Part shown: piece by piece, positions 1-9,389 of the stretch
Layout of the letters: every line of letters starts with the position of its first letter
How positions within the stretch are numbered: the first letter of the stretch is position 1
DNA from: Yersinia entomophaga
Lineage (GTDB): Bacteria > Pseudomonadota > Gammaproteobacteria > Enterobacterales > Enterobacteriaceae
Assembly (NCBI RefSeq): GCF_001656035.1
Contig: NZ_CP010029.1
Span: forward strand, 3,656,074 to 3,720,073
Length of the DNA: 64,000 nucleotides
Direction: 5' to 3'
Notes under the pieces: generated by a model
Database searches by the model: none
Told to the model about the DNA's origin: nothing
What the model saw: only the letters and a program-made list of their open reading frames with translations
Translations under genes and position numbers: made by a program

Positions 1-1
1 C

Positions 2-181
2 GGTGACTGGACGCGCCCTTCGCCAGAGATGACGGCGTTCTTACGTAAACGCGGCAGCGTTGCCGTGCCTTTCAATCAAATCTACGGCCCAAATAGCCCG
101 CAGGGCGTGGTGCTGTCCCCTCTGCTAAGCCGTGAATCTCTGCTAGACGTTTTAGCCACCGCTAAAGGAAATAAATCATGA
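2..181 (+). CDS. scsB: ScsB C-terminal fragment (thiol:disulfide interchange membrane protein, cut by window start)
   Basis: An open frame enters from the left edge and ends at a TGA that overlaps the scsC start (ATGA). The visible 59 residues contain DWTRPSPEMTAFLRKRGSVA followed by a GVP/FNQIYGP-like stretch, which resembles the C-terminal thioredoxin-like domain of DsbD/ScsB proteins, where a mobile periplasmic domain receives electrons across the membrane. ScsB normally passes reducing power to ScsC. The catalytic CxxC and the membrane segments lie outside the window. The assignment rests on this tail and on the scsC-scsD genes directly downstream. Confidence 0.7.
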   Translation, partial: GDWTRPSPEMTAFLRKRGSVAVPFNQIYGPNSPQGVVLSPLLSRESLLDVLATAKGNKS

Positions 182-900
182 AAATCGTCACTCTGTTGGT
201 ACTTTCCCTGATAACTGCGCCGGTATTCGCGGCACCTTTTACTCCAGAGCAAGAGCTGCGTATTAAAGAATTGATCGGAGAAACTCTGATTTCTAATCCG
301 GAAATTCTGGAAAAATCGGTTAATGCGTGGCAGCAAAAGGCTAACGATGAGCAAGGTAAGCAACTGAGCGCCTTGATTAAAGCCAATGAAAAAGATCTGT
401 ATCAGGACCCAGCTAGCCCGCGTTTGGGAGCGGAAAATCCGAAGTTAACGCTAGTTTCCTTTACCGATTACAACTGTCCGTATTGCAAAACCTTCGATCC
501 ACTGTTGGAAAAGATCGTTAAAACCTATCCTCAGGTGGCTTTAGTGATCAAGCCGTTGCCATTTAAAGGCGAAAGTTCAGTACGCAGCGCCCAGGTGGCT
601 CTGACGCTGTGGCAACAGCATCCGGAGCAATTTTTACCGTTTCATCAGCGTTTGATGGCGAAAAAAGGTTTCCATGATGCAGCGAGCATCGCTGCTGCCG
701 AGAAAAAAACCGGCGTAGTTGCGGTGGAACCCACGGAGCAGAGCCTGAACGTATTGCGGACTAACCTGCGTCTGGCCGATCAACTGGGTATTCAAGGGAC
801 TCCCGCCACGTTAATCGGCGACCAAATGGTGCCAGGGGCAATATCCTATGATCAACTAGAAGAAATTGTTAAAGCGCAACTGGCGCAGGCGGAAAAATGA
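178..900 (+). CDS. scsC: ScsC, periplasmic DsbA-family thioredoxin-fold protein
   Basis: This 240-residue protein starts with a signal peptide (about residues 1-19, cleavage near VFA-AP). An N-terminal helical segment (about 20-80) of the kind that trimerises ScsC proteins follows, then a DsbA-like thioredoxin fold with the active site CPYC at 100-103 and the cis-proline loop GTPA at 207-210. Family members act as periplasmic disulfide isomerases or reductases linked to copper tolerance and are kept reduced by ScsB. The start overlaps the scsB stop and the end overlaps scsD by 4 bp, so the three genes are translationally coupled. Confidence in family is high; a role in copper resistance is inferred from homologues. 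Confidence 0.88.
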   Translation: MKIVTLLVLSLITAPVFAAPFTPEQELRIKELIGETLISNPEILEKSVNAWQQKANDEQGKQLSALIKANEKDLYQDPASPRLGAENPKLTLVSFTDYNCPYCKTFDPLLEKIVKTYPQVALVIKPLPFKGESSVRSAQVALTLWQQHPEQFLPFHQRLMAKKGFHDAASIAAAEKKTGVVAVEPTEQSLNVLRTNLRLADQLGIQGTPATLIGDQMVPGAISYDQLEEIVKAQLAQAEK

Positions 901-1397
901 GCCGACTGAAACGTTGGAGCCGTGAGCTGCTAATCCTGCTGGCGGTGGTGCTGGCGTTGACCGTTGCTATGGATTGGCTGCGCAGCCCGCAGGCGCCGCC
1001 GAGCTGGGCGGAGGAATCACTGGTCACTCTGGATGGGCAGCCGGTGTCTCTGAAAGCGCTGAGTGAGGAAAAACCGCTGTTGGTATATTTCTGGGCCAGC
1101 TGGTGTGGCGTATGTAAATTTACTACGCCTAGCGTGAACACCCTGGCTGCTCAAGGGGAAAATGTGATGACCGTAGCGCTGCGCTCCGGAGATAACCAGC
1201 AGGTAGAAAAGTGGCTGGCAAAGAAAGGTCAGCGTTTGCCGGTGGTAAACGATCCTTCGGGGCAACTCTCTGCCCAATGGCAGATAGGGGTTACTCCGAC
1301 CATCGCAATTTTATATCGCGGAGAAATGGTCAGCAGCACCAGCGGCTGGACCAGTTTGTGGGGTATGAAACTGCGGTTGTGGTGGGCCAGTTTCTGA
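897..1397 (+). CDS. scsD: ScsD, membrane-anchored TlpA-like thioredoxin
   Basis: This 166-residue protein has an N-terminal membrane anchor (about residues 10-26) and a periplasmic thioredoxin-like domain with the active site WASWCGVCK (CGVC at 70-73) and a cis-proline in GVTPT (about 131-135). Length agrees with the ScsD/TlpA-like family. It is the last gene of the scsBCD operon and overlaps scsC by 4 bp. It probably exchanges electrons with periplasmic cysteines during copper or oxidative stress. A strong hairpin plus T-run follows about 40 bp after the stop. Confidence 0.85.
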   Translation: MSRLKRWSRELLILLAVVLALTVAMDWLRSPQAPPSWAEESLVTLDGQPVSLKALSEEKPLLVYFWASWCGVCKFTTPSVNTLAAQGENVMTVALRSGDNQQVEKWLAKKGQRLPVVNDPSGQLSAQWQIGVTPTIAILYRGEMVSSTSGWTSLWGMKLRLWWASF

Positions 1398-1434
1398 TTA
1401 AATTAAGATAGTAAAAATCCGATAGTACATTGGA

Positions 1435-1481
1435 CTGCATCTTATTCAGTTGGATATCCACTGAGTAAGGTGCAGTTTTTT
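1435..1481 (+). terminator. Rho-independent terminator of scsBCD
   Basis: A long stem (arms 1435-1450 and 1460-1475, starting CTGCA and ending TGCAG, mostly paired with a G-T or two) encloses a short loop and is followed directly by six T residues at 1476-1481. It lies 38 bp after scsD and separates it from the convergent unknown gene. Confidence 0.85.
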
Positions 1482-1523
1482 ATCCAATACTGGCGTAGCC
1501 TGAATAGACTTTGGTAACCGCCA

Positions 1524-1979
1524 TTAATTAACAGCCCCCCATTCAGCCAATTTTGTATTCCATGCGGTATATTCTGGTGAGGGGAGTTTGAAGAAACCAA
1601 TGGAATATCTTTCAGGCGTAGCCTGAAGCAATAGGGTACACACCAGATCCTGAAGCCAGGTCGTATTTTCCACATTTTCAAATTTCTGTATATCTTTAAG
1701 CTTATTTATTGATTCATATACATAAATCAATGAATCTCTTATGTTTTGATATTTCTCATTCTGAGCAGCGTGTTTGTTAGGGAAAATAAAACTTGCGACT
1801 TTCCACCAAAAACTTTTAGGGGAATTATGTATTTTTAAGTTGTTTACTGCATCTCTGATGATTGGTTGCAATCCTGTTTTACTGCTCAGTAATAGTGGTG
1901 GCTGGTTTTTTAATTCTAGCAATGCTACTGAATCAGCATCGAATTTGCTGAAGTGAGCGTTAGTATACTCGTCAATGGT
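1524..1979 (-). CDS. Downstream half of a frameshifted AT-rich gene, unknown function
   Basis: This reading frame continues the protein encoded at 1972-3036 when one A is removed from (or two added to) the 8-A tract at 1979-1986. The junction then reads EKNKKTIDEYTNAHFSKFDA and runs open to a TAA at 1524, giving about 150 more residues. There is no good independent start with a ribosome site, only an internal TTG, so it is best seen as the C-terminal part of one gene of about 500 residues. It contains an aromatic, basic stretch (KSFWWKVASFIFPNK) and no motif I recognise. It may be a pseudogene piece or be reached by slippage. Confidence 0.6.
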   Translation of the reverse strand, partial: TIDEYTNAHFSKFDADSVALLELKNQPPLLLSSKTGLQPIIRDAVNNLKIHNSPKSFWWKVASFIFPNKHAAQNEKYQNIRDSLIYVYESINKLKDIQKFENVENTTWLQDLVCTLLLQATPERYSIGFFKLPSPEYTAWNTKLAEWGAVN

Positions 1980-3036
1980 TTTTTTTGTTTTTTTCTAGTG
2001 TTTGGTAATCACCTTCAAGCATATCTGCTTTAGAAAGGGCTAATGTATGGTTGATTGTGTTGGTGTTTTTTATATCTGATTGGTAATTGCCATTAAGCCT
2101 TATGTTTAATAAGGTTTTAAAAATTTTACTGATTTGAGAACATGTTAAGTATAATTTATAACTATTCTCAATATCACTTTTCAATTTTTCAATGTCAGCT
2201 TGAGTTGGCACAAATTCTTTAATAATTAACTGCGGTTCTTCAATGGTTGATATTGGTAACGGATGCTTACGTACTTCTATTTTAATATTTCCACCCAGAA
2301 GTCTATTAAACGCTTTAGCTATTCTGGTAATTTTGAATATTCTGTTCAGTGCGCCATTTTGGTTTAAGATATCATCTAATTTATTAGAGAGAGTTCCACT
2401 ACCGTGACCTTTTAATATTTGTTGAATTAGTTCGGCTATTTTTTCCGGTTCTGTCGGTAAATGCCTTACTCTGACTATGTTTTTCCCTGAAATCTCAGGT
2501 AGCTCTATATATTTATGAATATCTTTATTTTCATTATTAATTTCGCTTAACAGATAACCGATATGTAATTCTTGATTTTTAGGGGTGTCAATATACTCTT
2601 GCAACCAGTTTCTAATGTCGTTTCCTATAGCACTGATGGTTGCATCATCAAGTTTTTCGTTTATTTTTATTCTTGTTGGCAACGCGTCATCTATTGATGA
2701 AGTTGATGGTTGTTCAATTCTGTGTTTTTTGGCCAATGCATGGTAGTTATGAATTGACTTACTCATATTCCCAAGCTTGTTTTTCTTTGATGTATTAAAT
2801 ACATTGATTGATTTTATAAATATACTGTCTTTGTTCTTGTTTTGATTCTTTTGGGTTTTACTTAACAAGGAAGGTGTAGATGTTTGATTGATTTTTTGGA
2901 GCTTTGAACCAAATCCACTACGCACTTCATCGGAGAGAGGCTTTAATACCAGTTGTGTACTATTCGTTAAGTTTGTCACTTTTGGCATAGTAATCATCTC
3001 ATATTTATTAGTGGAGATGATATTATTGCTAAACAT
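1972..3036 (-). CDS. AT-rich gene of unknown function, upstream half (ends at poly-A frameshift)
   Basis: I do not recognise this protein. The frame opens at a TTG (3054). ATG codons at 3036, 2997 and 2988 are better starts, and 3036 is used here. The first ~60 residues after MPKVTNLT are rich in Ser, Thr, Asn, Gln and Lys and look disordered; the rest is Lys- and Ile-rich with predicted helices and no signal peptide or membrane segment. The gene is far richer in A and T than its neighbours, sits alone between scsD and an exporter gene, and lacks an obvious terminator, all of which suggest horizontal acquisition. The disordered N-terminus is compatible with a secreted effector or toxin, but that is only inference. 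It ends at TGA just after two A-tracts (8 A and 7 A), beyond which a second frame continues. Confidence 0.65.
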   Translation of the reverse strand: MFSNNIISTNKYEMITMPKVTNLTNSTQLVLKPLSDEVRSGFGSKLQKINQTSTPSLLSKTQKNQNKNKDSIFIKSINVFNTSKKNKLGNMSKSIHNYHALAKKHRIEQPSTSSIDDALPTRIKINEKLDDATISAIGNDIRNWLQEYIDTPKNQELHIGYLLSEINNENKDIHKYIELPEISGKNIVRVRHLPTEPEKIAELIQQILKGHGSGTLSNKLDDILNQNGALNRIFKITRIAKAFNRLLGGNIKIEVRKHPLPISTIEEPQLIIKEFVPTQADIEKLKSDIENSYKLYLTCSQISKIFKTLLNIRLNGNYQSDIKNTNTINHTLALSKADMLEGDYQTLEKNKKNH

Positions 3037-3268
3037 TATTAACAACGCTTTCAAGAAGTGATTATTTTATTAGATAATTAACTAGTATATTAGATGTCTA
3101 TGTTCAGGGTTGAGAGTGAAAATAATAGTATTGCAGAGAATTTCATTTGCTGACATTTCGCTAATGCGGAACAGTTTTCATTTATTGGTATTGCGAATGA
3201 AAATATGCCGTCCCAGCCAGAACAAAAATCGCTCCAGGCTGGAAGGCATGCACCGGTTTTTCAATCAG

Positions 3269-4204
3269 CTAGCTTTTATTCGTTTGCTGATTGGTGGTTG
3301 ATTCAACCTTGATTTCAATAATTGGCGCTGGGGTTTTACGTAGTGGAATCCGCAGACGTTGCGCCAGAATGACACCGGCCAGTGTAATTCCCCCGCCAAT
3401 CAGGTGATAGCTGTGTAATTGTTCGTGCAGGAAGCTTACGGCAATAATGGCGGTGAATACCGGAGTCAGATTCATAAAAATCGATGCGGTATTGGCACCT
3501 AAACGCATCACGCCGTGAATCCACAGGTAAGGCGCGATAATTGACGCAGGGATACCAGCAAATAGCACCAACGGAATATTTTGCGCGGTAAGCTGCACAT
3601 CGCTTGCCAGCAGGAAATTAGGGATTAACAACAGCACACCAAACACAATCTGCATGTACAGAGATTGCCAGTTAGGTAGCTGAATATTCCAGCGTTTGGT
3701 GAGTACGCCGTACAGAGCGTAAGAGGTAGAGGCCGCCAGCATCATCGCCTCACCTTGACCAATACCGTGCTGTAGCAACTGCGCCGGATCGCCAGCGCTC
3801 ACCAGCCACACCAGTCCACCCAGCGATAAAATACTGCCTAAAGCGATGCCTACTGTGGGAGCAACCCGCAGTACGACAATACTGATTAATACGGTTAACA
3901 ACGGAATAAGCGAGCTGAGAATCCCCATAAACAGGGCGCTAACGCTGTGTGCCGCATAATAAGCCAGGCTTTGATACAACACCATTCCCAGTAGGCCCAG
4001 AATGAACAGTTTCCACCAGTAAACCTTAATCGCCGGCCAGTTGCGAATCACGCCCATGAGTAAAAAAGGGGTAAGGGTGATAAACGCCAGTAACCAGCGA
4101 TAGAAAGAGATTGCCGCTGGGTCGATAGCCGTGGCAGAGATTTTACTGACCACGGCATTGACCGACCAAATGATCACCGCGAACAGAGGGAAAAGCACAT
4201 TCAT
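3269..4204 (-). CDS. EamA/DMT-superfamily exporter
   Basis: This hydrophobic protein of about 311 residues has ten predicted membrane segments arranged as two EamA repeats (roughly 5-140 and 155-290). The second repeat carries the typical PVFTAIIAVSFLHEQL and GGGITLAGVILAQR features. Family members export amino acids or metabolites driven by proton exchange; the substrate here is unknown. An ATG at 4219 is possible, but 4204 starts directly at the first membrane segment and has a weak GAGA upstream. It is divergent from an AraC-type regulator, the arrangement seen for nimT/nimR in E. coli, so the neighbour probably controls it. Confidence 0.85.
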   Translation of the reverse strand: MNVLFPLFAVIIWSVNAVVSKISATAIDPAAISFYRWLLAFITLTPFLLMGVIRNWPAIKVYWWKLFILGLLGMVLYQSLAYYAAHSVSALFMGILSSLIPLLTVLISIVVLRVAPTVGIALGSILSLGGLVWLVSAGDPAQLLQHGIGQGEAMMLAASTSYALYGVLTKRWNIQLPNWQSLYMQIVFGVLLLIPNFLLASDVQLTAQNIPLVLFAGIPASIIAPYLWIHGVMRLGANTASIFMNLTPVFTAIIAVSFLHEQLHSYHLIGGGITLAGVILAQRLRIPLRKTPAPIIEIKVESTTNQQTNKS

Positions 4205-4358
4205 GATAACTATTCTCATTTAAACTAACTTGTACGCTAGTCTACTCCTGTCTGATTTATTATATATACTGATAATCGGACAAGATTCAGCGCAATTAAG
4301 ACATTTGCTCGGTAGCGAACGCCTTAGCCACAACAATCTGATTAACCATGGTGTCTCA

Positions 4359-5135
4359 ATGATGGCTTCTTCCTTGCTACCCAAGGCGCTGGCTGCGCCA
4401 CCTAAAACCCTGTTGCTCCGTTGTGAGGAACTCAATGCTGATACGGAGTTTTTGCCGCATTCTCATCAATATGGGCAGTTAATTTGCGTCAAATCTGGCG
4501 TCGTTGCCATGAGCGTCGGTGGGCAGCGCTTCCTTGCTCCGCCAGAGTTCAGCCTATGGATACCTAGCGGAATGGAGCACTCTAGCTATAATCGGCGGCC
4601 AACCCAATATCGGGCCATAGATATTGCGTTGGATTTATGCAAAGAGCTGCCGGATTCTCCCTGTCTGATTAACTTTAGCCCGATCATTAATGTCATTCTG
4701 GAAGATTGCTTTACGCGCGGGATGTCTGCGCCGCAGACGCCGCAGGATCACCGTTTGGTGCAGGTGTTGATCGACCAACTGAAAATATCACCGATACAAC
4801 GCACTTATTTGCCCACCTCGCAGGATAAACTGCTGGCACCCATTCTATCCGCGTTGGAGCGCTGTCCGTCAGACAATACGTCGTTATCTCAATGGGCTAA
4901 ACGGGTTTACAGCACCGAGCGCACGTTATCTCGCCGCTGCCAGAGGGAATTAGGCATGCCTTTTAGCGAGTGGCGGCAAAGACTGAGGTTTTTACATGCT
5001 ATTTCTCTATTAGAACAAGGAAAAACCGTAAATAGCGTGGCGTTGGAAGTGGGATACAGCTCGGCGTCGGCCTTTATTGTTATGTTCCAGCAAATTTCAG
5101 GCACCACGCCGGAGCGTTATCGGCGCGGACAATAG
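4359..5135 (+). CDS. AraC-family transcriptional regulator with N-terminal cupin domain
   Basis: The protein has about 258 residues from the ATGATG at 4359. An upstream in-frame TTG at 4230 would add a hydrophobic 43-residue lead and is unlikely. An N-terminal cupin-like effector domain ([20 protein letters not shown]) precedes a C-terminal double helix-turn-helix: the first helix pair is near [20 protein letters not shown] and the second near [20 protein letters not shown], ending in the conserved GTTPERYRR. It resembles NimR-type regulators. It is divergent from the EamA exporter at 3269-4204, which it most likely controls. Confidence 0.85.
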   Translation: MMASSLLPKALAAPPKTLLLRCEELNADTEFLPHSHQYGQLICVKSGVVAMSVGGQRFLAPPEFSLWIPSGMEHSSYNRRPTQYRAIDIALDLCKELPDSPCLINFSPIINVILEDCFTRGMSAPQTPQDHRLVQVLIDQLKISPIQRTYLPTSQDKLLAPILSALERCPSDNTSLSQWAKRVYSTERTLSRRCQRELGMPFSEWRQRLRFLHAISLLEQGKTVNSVALEVGYSSASAFIVMFQQISGTTPERYRRGQ

Positions 5136-5241
5136 ATTTTCCGAAGAAAGCCTCAGTTATAACGTTGGGTTCGAGTTCATTCAGTGGCAAAATAGCGCCC
5201 ATCTTTTTCATCGGTATGGCAGCGCGCTGTCGGAGAGCAAA

Positions 5242-6369
5242 GTGAAAATTCTGGTTGATGAAAATATGCCTTACGCCAAGGACCTGTTCCAGCGTTTAGG
5301 TGAAGTGCAGGCGGTGCCGGGGCGACCAATTCCCCTTGAGGCTTTGACCCACGCGGACGCGCTGATGGTGCGCTCTGTCACTAAAGTCAACGCGGAATTG
5401 TTAGAAGGCACTGGCATCGGTTTTGTTGGCACCGCTACCGCGGGCACGGATCATGTGGATGAGGTCTGGCTACGTCAGCAGGGGATCGGTTTTTCGGCGG
5501 CTCCCGGCTGTAATGCTCTCGCGGTGGTGGAATACGTTTTTTCTGCCCTGATGATGATGGCGGAGCGCGATGGATTCCATCTGCGTGATAAAACCGTCGG
5601 AATTATTGGTGTAGGTAATGTGGGGGCGCGGCTTAATGCGCGCTTGCAAGCCTTAGGCGTTCGGACGTTATTGTGCGATCCCCCGCGTGCGGATCGGGGG
5701 GATTCAGAAGAATTCTGGCCGTTGGAAAAACTGGTGCGGGAAGCGGATGTGCTGACTTTCCATACGCCGTTAAACAAAAGTGGCCCTTATCAAAGCCTGC
5801 ACATGGCGGAGGCCGAGCTGCTGGCCGCACTGCCGGATAACCGTATTCTGATCAATGCCTGTCGTGGTGCTGTCGTCGATAACGCGGCGCTGCTGAAGGC
5901 GTTGGAAAAAGGTAAAAAACTCAGCGTGGTATTGGACGTGTGGGAACCTGAGCCAGAGCTATCGCTGCCACTATTGGCGCGGGTGGATATTGGCACGCCA
6001 CATATCGCCGGTTATACGCTGGAAGGCAAGGCGCGCGGCACCACGCAGGTATTTGAAGCTTTCAGCCGGCATATTGGTCAGCCGCAATCGGTGGAATTGT
6101 CCTCATTGTTACCTCAGCCGGAATTTAGCCATATTCGGTTAAATGGCGGGTTGGATGAAGGCAAATTAAAGCGATTAATGCACTTGGTGTATGATGTGCG
6201 CCGCGATGATGCGCCGTTGCGACAGGTTGCCGGTATTAAAGGCGAATTTGATCGGCTGCGTAAGCATTATCAAGAACGTCGTGAATGGTCATCGTTGTGC
6301 GTACAGTGCGACGATGAGGCCAGCGCAGAATTACTGCAAAAACTGGGCTTCACGACTCAGCTTTTGTAG
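5242..6369 (+). CDS. pdxB: Erythronate-4-phosphate dehydrogenase PdxB
   Basis: PdxB oxidises 4-phosphoerythronate in the DXP-dependent route to pyridoxal phosphate. The chosen start is GTG at 5242 ([10 protein letters not shown]), preceded by GGAGAG, which gives 375 residues and matches the usual N-terminus; the open frame extends upstream to 5077 without family support. The NAD site GVGNVG is at 123-128 with an acidic D146 after it, and the catalytic triad of the hydroxyacid dehydrogenase fold is present: R208 (NACRGA), E237 and H254 (HIAGYT). The C-terminal PdxB-specific domain (about 290-375) is intact. It heads the conserved pdxB-usg-truA block. Confidence 0.97.
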   Translation: MKILVDENMPYAKDLFQRLGEVQAVPGRPIPLEALTHADALMVRSVTKVNAELLEGTGIGFVGTATAGTDHVDEVWLRQQGIGFSAAPGCNALAVVEYVFSALMMMAERDGFHLRDKTVGIIGVGNVGARLNARLQALGVRTLLCDPPRADRGDSEEFWPLEKLVREADVLTFHTPLNKSGPYQSLHMAEAELLAALPDNRILINACRGAVVDNAALLKALEKGKKLSVVLDVWEPEPELSLPLLARVDIGTPHIAGYTLEGKARGTTQVFEAFSRHIGQPQSVELSSLLPQPEFSHIRLNGGLDEGKLKRLMHLVYDVRRDDAPLRQVAGIKGEFDRLRKHYQERREWSSLCVQCDDEASAELLQKLGFTTQLL

Positions 6370-6480
6370 GCATTTCAGTTTGTCAGCGAGTTAAACGCTG
6401 CAAATGACCTGAATTTAGATTATCAAGGCGGTATTGACCGCCTCTTTGTATTTGAACGAATTATTGTGGAGAAAACCAAC

Positions 6481-7491
6481 ATGTCTGACGGCTGGAATAT
6501 TGCTCTGTTAGGAGCGACGGGCGCAGTAGGTGAAGCTTTACTGGAGCTGTTACAAGAGCGCCAGTTCCCGGTTGGTGAATTGTATCCTCTGGCCAGCGAG
6601 CGTAGCGCCGGAGCCACGGTGCGTTTCAATGGCAAAAGCCTGCTGGTGGAAAATGTGGCAGAGTTTGACTGGTCGCAGGCCCAGTTGGCCTTCTTTGTGG
6701 CAGGCAGCGAAGCCTCTGCGCTGTATGCGGAGGACGCCGGTAACTCCGGTTGTCTGGTGATTGATAGCAGCGGCCTGTTCGCCATGGAACCCGACGTTCC
6801 GCTGGTGGTGCCAAGCGTCAATCCGCAGGTTCTGGCCGATTATCGTAACCGTAATATCGTAGCGGTAGCCGATAGCCTCACTAGCCAGTTACTGACGGCA
6901 ATCAAACCGCTGACCGAGCAGGCCGGTTTGTCCCGTTTACACGTTACCAGCCTGATTTCGGCTTCTGCTCACGGCAAAGCCGCCGTGGATGATTTAGCCG
7001 GTCAAAGTGCCAAATTGCTGAACGGTATTCCGGCTGAAGCTGCTATCTTCCCGAAACAGCTGGCGTTTAACGTCTTGCCACTGCTGGCGGACGAAGAGGG
7101 CAGCGTGCGTGAAGAGCGCCGCTTGGTCGATCAGGTGCGCAAAGTGCTGCAAGACGAAGGCCTGCCGATTTCCGTCAGTTGCATTCAGTCGCCGGTTTTC
7201 TACGGTCATGCACAAGTGGTTCATTTGGAAGCCTTGCGTCCTATCGCTTCTGATGAAGCTCGCAGTGAACTGGAAAGCTGTGAAGATATTCAGTTGACGG
7301 AAGAAGATGATTTCCCAACGCAGGTTAGCGATGCTTCTGGCAGCAACTATCTGAGTATTGGTTGTGTGCGTAACGATTACGGTATTCCTGAGATTCTGCA
7401 ATTCTGGTCCGTTGCCGACAATATTCGCTTCGGCGGCGCGCTGATGGCAATCGAAACCGCAGAGCGCCTGTTGCAGGAGCAACTGTACTAA
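6481..7491 (+). CDS. usg: USG-1 protein, aspartate-semialdehyde dehydrogenase paralogue without the catalytic cysteine
   Basis: This 336-residue protein has the N-terminal nucleotide-binding motif [14 protein letters not shown] and the full Asd fold. Where true aspartate-semialdehyde dehydrogenases have the N-C pair of the active site, it reads VADSLTSQ, so the nucleophilic Cys is Ser (residue 132). USG-1 proteins are conserved next to truA in enterobacteria but have no established reaction. The start ATG at 6481 has GGAGA 9-13 bases upstream. The stop TAA overlaps the truA ATG by one base, which implies translational coupling. Confidence 0.95.
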   Translation: MSDGWNIALLGATGAVGEALLELLQERQFPVGELYPLASERSAGATVRFNGKSLLVENVAEFDWSQAQLAFFVAGSEASALYAEDAGNSGCLVIDSSGLFAMEPDVPLVVPSVNPQVLADYRNRNIVAVADSLTSQLLTAIKPLTEQAGLSRLHVTSLISASAHGKAAVDDLAGQSAKLLNGIPAEAAIFPKQLAFNVLPLLADEEGSVREERRLVDQVRKVLQDEGLPISVSCIQSPVFYGHAQVVHLEALRPIASDEARSELESCEDIQLTEEDDFPTQVSDASGSNYLSIGCVRNDYGIPEILQFWSVADNIRFGGALMAIETAERLLQEQLY

Positions 7492-8348
7492 TGTCTGAGC
7501 TTGAATTATCCCCGCAGCCGGAGCAGGCGGCGGGTCTGAAGATCGCGCTGGGCATTGAATACAACGGCAGCCGCTACTTTGGCTGGCAGCGTCAGCAAGA
7601 AGTGGCCAGCGTGCAGGCCTGTCTGGAAGCGGCGTTGACCCGAGTGGCCAACGAGCCTATCACCGTGCAGTGCGCCGGTCGTACTGACGCAGGCGTGCAT
7701 GCAACCGGTCAGGTAGTACATTTTGTCACCTCAGCGGTGCGAAAAGATGCGGCCTGGACCATGGGCGTCAATACCCATTTGCCACCGGATATCGCGGTGC
7801 GCTGGGTAAAAACCGTCAGTGAAGATTTCCACGCGCGTTTCAGCGCTACCGCGCGTCGCTATCGTTATGTGATTTATAACCATCGCTATCGTCCGGCTAT
7901 TTTGGCGCAGGGCGTGACCCACTGCTATATGCCGTTGGATGCGGAAAAAATGGCGCGCGCGGCGCAGGCGCTGTTGGGGGAAAACGATTTTACCTCGTTC
8001 AGAGCGGTGCAATGCCAGTCCCGCACGCCGTGGCGAAATGTAAAACATGTAAAAGTTTCCCGACAGGGCGCTTATATCGTGGTAGATATCAAGGCCAACG
8101 CATTTGTTCATCATATGGTGCGAAATATCGTTGGCAGCTTGATTGAGGTTGGATGCGGTAATCAAGACGAAAACTGGATTGCGGAGCTATTGGCGCTGAA
8201 AGATCGAACCAAAGCGGCGGCAACGGCGAAGGCCGAAGGGTTATATTTAGTGGCGGTAGATTATCCGGAACATTTTGATTTACCTCAGGTACCTATGGGG
8301 CCGTTGTTTTTGGCTGACGATGAGTTCTTAGCTGTGAAAAGCTTTTAG
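7491..8348 (+). CDS. truA: tRNA pseudouridine(38-40) synthase TruA
   Basis: TruA converts U38-U40 in the anticodon stem-loop of many tRNAs to pseudouridine. The 285-residue protein has the catalytic aspartate in AGRTDAGVH (D66) and the conserved [10 protein letters not shown] and [14 protein letters not shown] blocks. It is longer than E. coli TruA at both ends: about 6 extra residues at the N-terminus, and about 9 at the C-terminus after the usual end MGPLFLAD. The C-terminal extension lies inside a degenerate tandem repeat that continues past the stop. It is coupled to usg by TAATG. Confidence 0.97.
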   Translation: MSELELSPQPEQAAGLKIALGIEYNGSRYFGWQRQQEVASVQACLEAALTRVANEPITVQCAGRTDAGVHATGQVVHFVTSAVRKDAAWTMGVNTHLPPDIAVRWVKTVSEDFHARFSATARRYRYVIYNHRYRPAILAQGVTHCYMPLDAEKMARAAQALLGENDFTSFRAVQCQSRTPWRNVKHVKVSRQGAYIVVDIKANAFVHHMVRNIVGSLIEVGCGNQDENWIAELLALKDRTKAAATAKAEGLYLVAVDYPEHFDLPQVPMGPLFLADDEFLAVKSF

Positions 8349-8409
8349 CTAAGCATGGTTTTTAGCTGAGAATAACTTTTGGCTAAGAAAGACTTTGGGT
8401 TGAGAATAG
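8308..8409 (+). repeat. Degenerate tandem repeat spanning the truA 3' end
   Basis: Six imperfect units of about 16-19 bases follow the pattern TTTTAGCTGAGAATAA (variants TTGGCTGACGATGAG, TTAGCTGTGAAAAGC, TTAGCTAAGCATGG, TTAGCTGAGAATAAC, TTGGCTAAGAAAGAC, TGGGTTGAGAATAG). The first two are within the truA coding region and add residues after the normal C-terminus; the rest lie in the truA-dedA gap. They look like repeat expansion followed by drift. Confidence 0.6.
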
Positions 8410-8495
8410 TGTCCGGGCGACTAGTCAATATATTTAGAGCAACTCATCTACCTGATTCAGGTGGGCGGCGGTGCGCTCGCTAATTGAGAGTGTTT

Positions 8496-9158
8496 ATGGA
8501 ATTCATACGGTTCGTTATTGATTTTATTCTGCATATTGATGTCCATCTGGCAGAGTTGGTAGCGCAGTACGGTATTTGGGTTTATGGCATCCTGTTTCTG
8601 ATTTTATTCTGTGAAACCGGTCTGGTTGTGACGCCGTTCCTACCAGGGGATTCCCTGCTGTTCGTCGCTGGCACGCTGGCTGCATTGCCAACCAACGATC
8701 TCAATGTACATACCATGGTGGTTTTAATGGTGATCGCCGCAATTATCGGTGATGCGGTTAACTACACTATTGGCCGCGTATTTGGTGAAAAGCTGTTCAG
8801 CAATCCTGATTCGAAAATATTCCGACGCGCCTATCTGGATAAAACTCACCAGTTTTATGAGAAACATGGCGGGAAAGCGATTATTTTGGCTCGATTTGTT
8901 CCTATCGTGCGCACATTTGCGCCGTTTGTCGCCGGTATGGGTAAAATGTCCTATCGTCACTTTGCGGCGTATAACGTGATAGGGGCGTTGGTATGGGTGT
9001 TATTATTCACCTATGCTGGTTATATTTTCGGAAACGTGCCTTTTGTGCAGAACAATCTGAAATTACTGATAGTAGTGATTATTGTTGTTTCCATTTTGCC
9101 GGGTGTTATTGAGGTTTGGCGGCATCGCCGCGCGGCTACCCGCCAGAAAAATAAGTAA
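8496..9158 (+). CDS. dedA: DedA family inner-membrane protein
   Basis: This protein has 220 residues from the ATG at 8496, preceded by GAGAG; a TTG at 8484 would add four residues. It has several hydrophobic segments and the DedA signature elements [17 protein letters not shown] and FxRFxPxxR (here [19 protein letters not shown]). DedA proteins are thought to be proton-dependent phospholipid or undecaprenyl-phosphate translocases needed for envelope homeostasis. Position between truA and accD is conserved. Confidence 0.95.
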   Translation: MEFIRFVIDFILHIDVHLAELVAQYGIWVYGILFLILFCETGLVVTPFLPGDSLLFVAGTLAALPTNDLNVHTMVVLMVIAAIIGDAVNYTIGRVFGEKLFSNPDSKIFRRAYLDKTHQFYEKHGGKAIILARFVPIVRTFAPFVAGMGKMSYRHFAAYNVIGALVWVLLFTYAGYIFGNVPFVQNNLKLLIVVIIVVSILPGVIEVWRHRRAATRQKNK

Positions 9159-9267
9159 AAATGTTGCAGTAACCAAGGGTTCGACCAGTTTTTTATCCAC
9201 AGTGTCGGGCCAATATGGTTTAATGTGTAACATTAATGGTCTGTTCCTGCGGACACTCCGAGAACCT

Positions 9268-9310
9268 GTGCCTAATCACGCTTCGTTGGCGTGGTGTTTG
9301 GGCACTTTTT
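9268..9310 (+). terminator. Hairpin with T-run upstream of accD (terminator or attenuator)
   Basis: GTGCC...CACGC (9268-9281) pairs with GCGTG...GGCAC (about 9288-9305) and is followed by TTTTT at 9306-9310. It lies 80 bp before the accD start and after dedA, so it could end dedA transcription or limit read-through into accD. Confidence 0.6.
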
Positions 9311-9389
9311 GTTGGCAGTGTTTTCAGGGAGATGGTTACAGCATGAACAGCGGACTGGCATCGGCCAGGTTCAAACAGAAAGGTCATCG

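Noticed and set aside
1330..1397. Possible frameshift at the end of scsD
   Set aside because: The C-terminus GWTSLWGMKLRLWW agrees with known ScsD ends and length, so the gene is intact.
3110..3301. 63-codon + strand frame before the EamA gene
   Set aside because: Overlaps the 3' end of the exporter gene, no start context, unlikely product.
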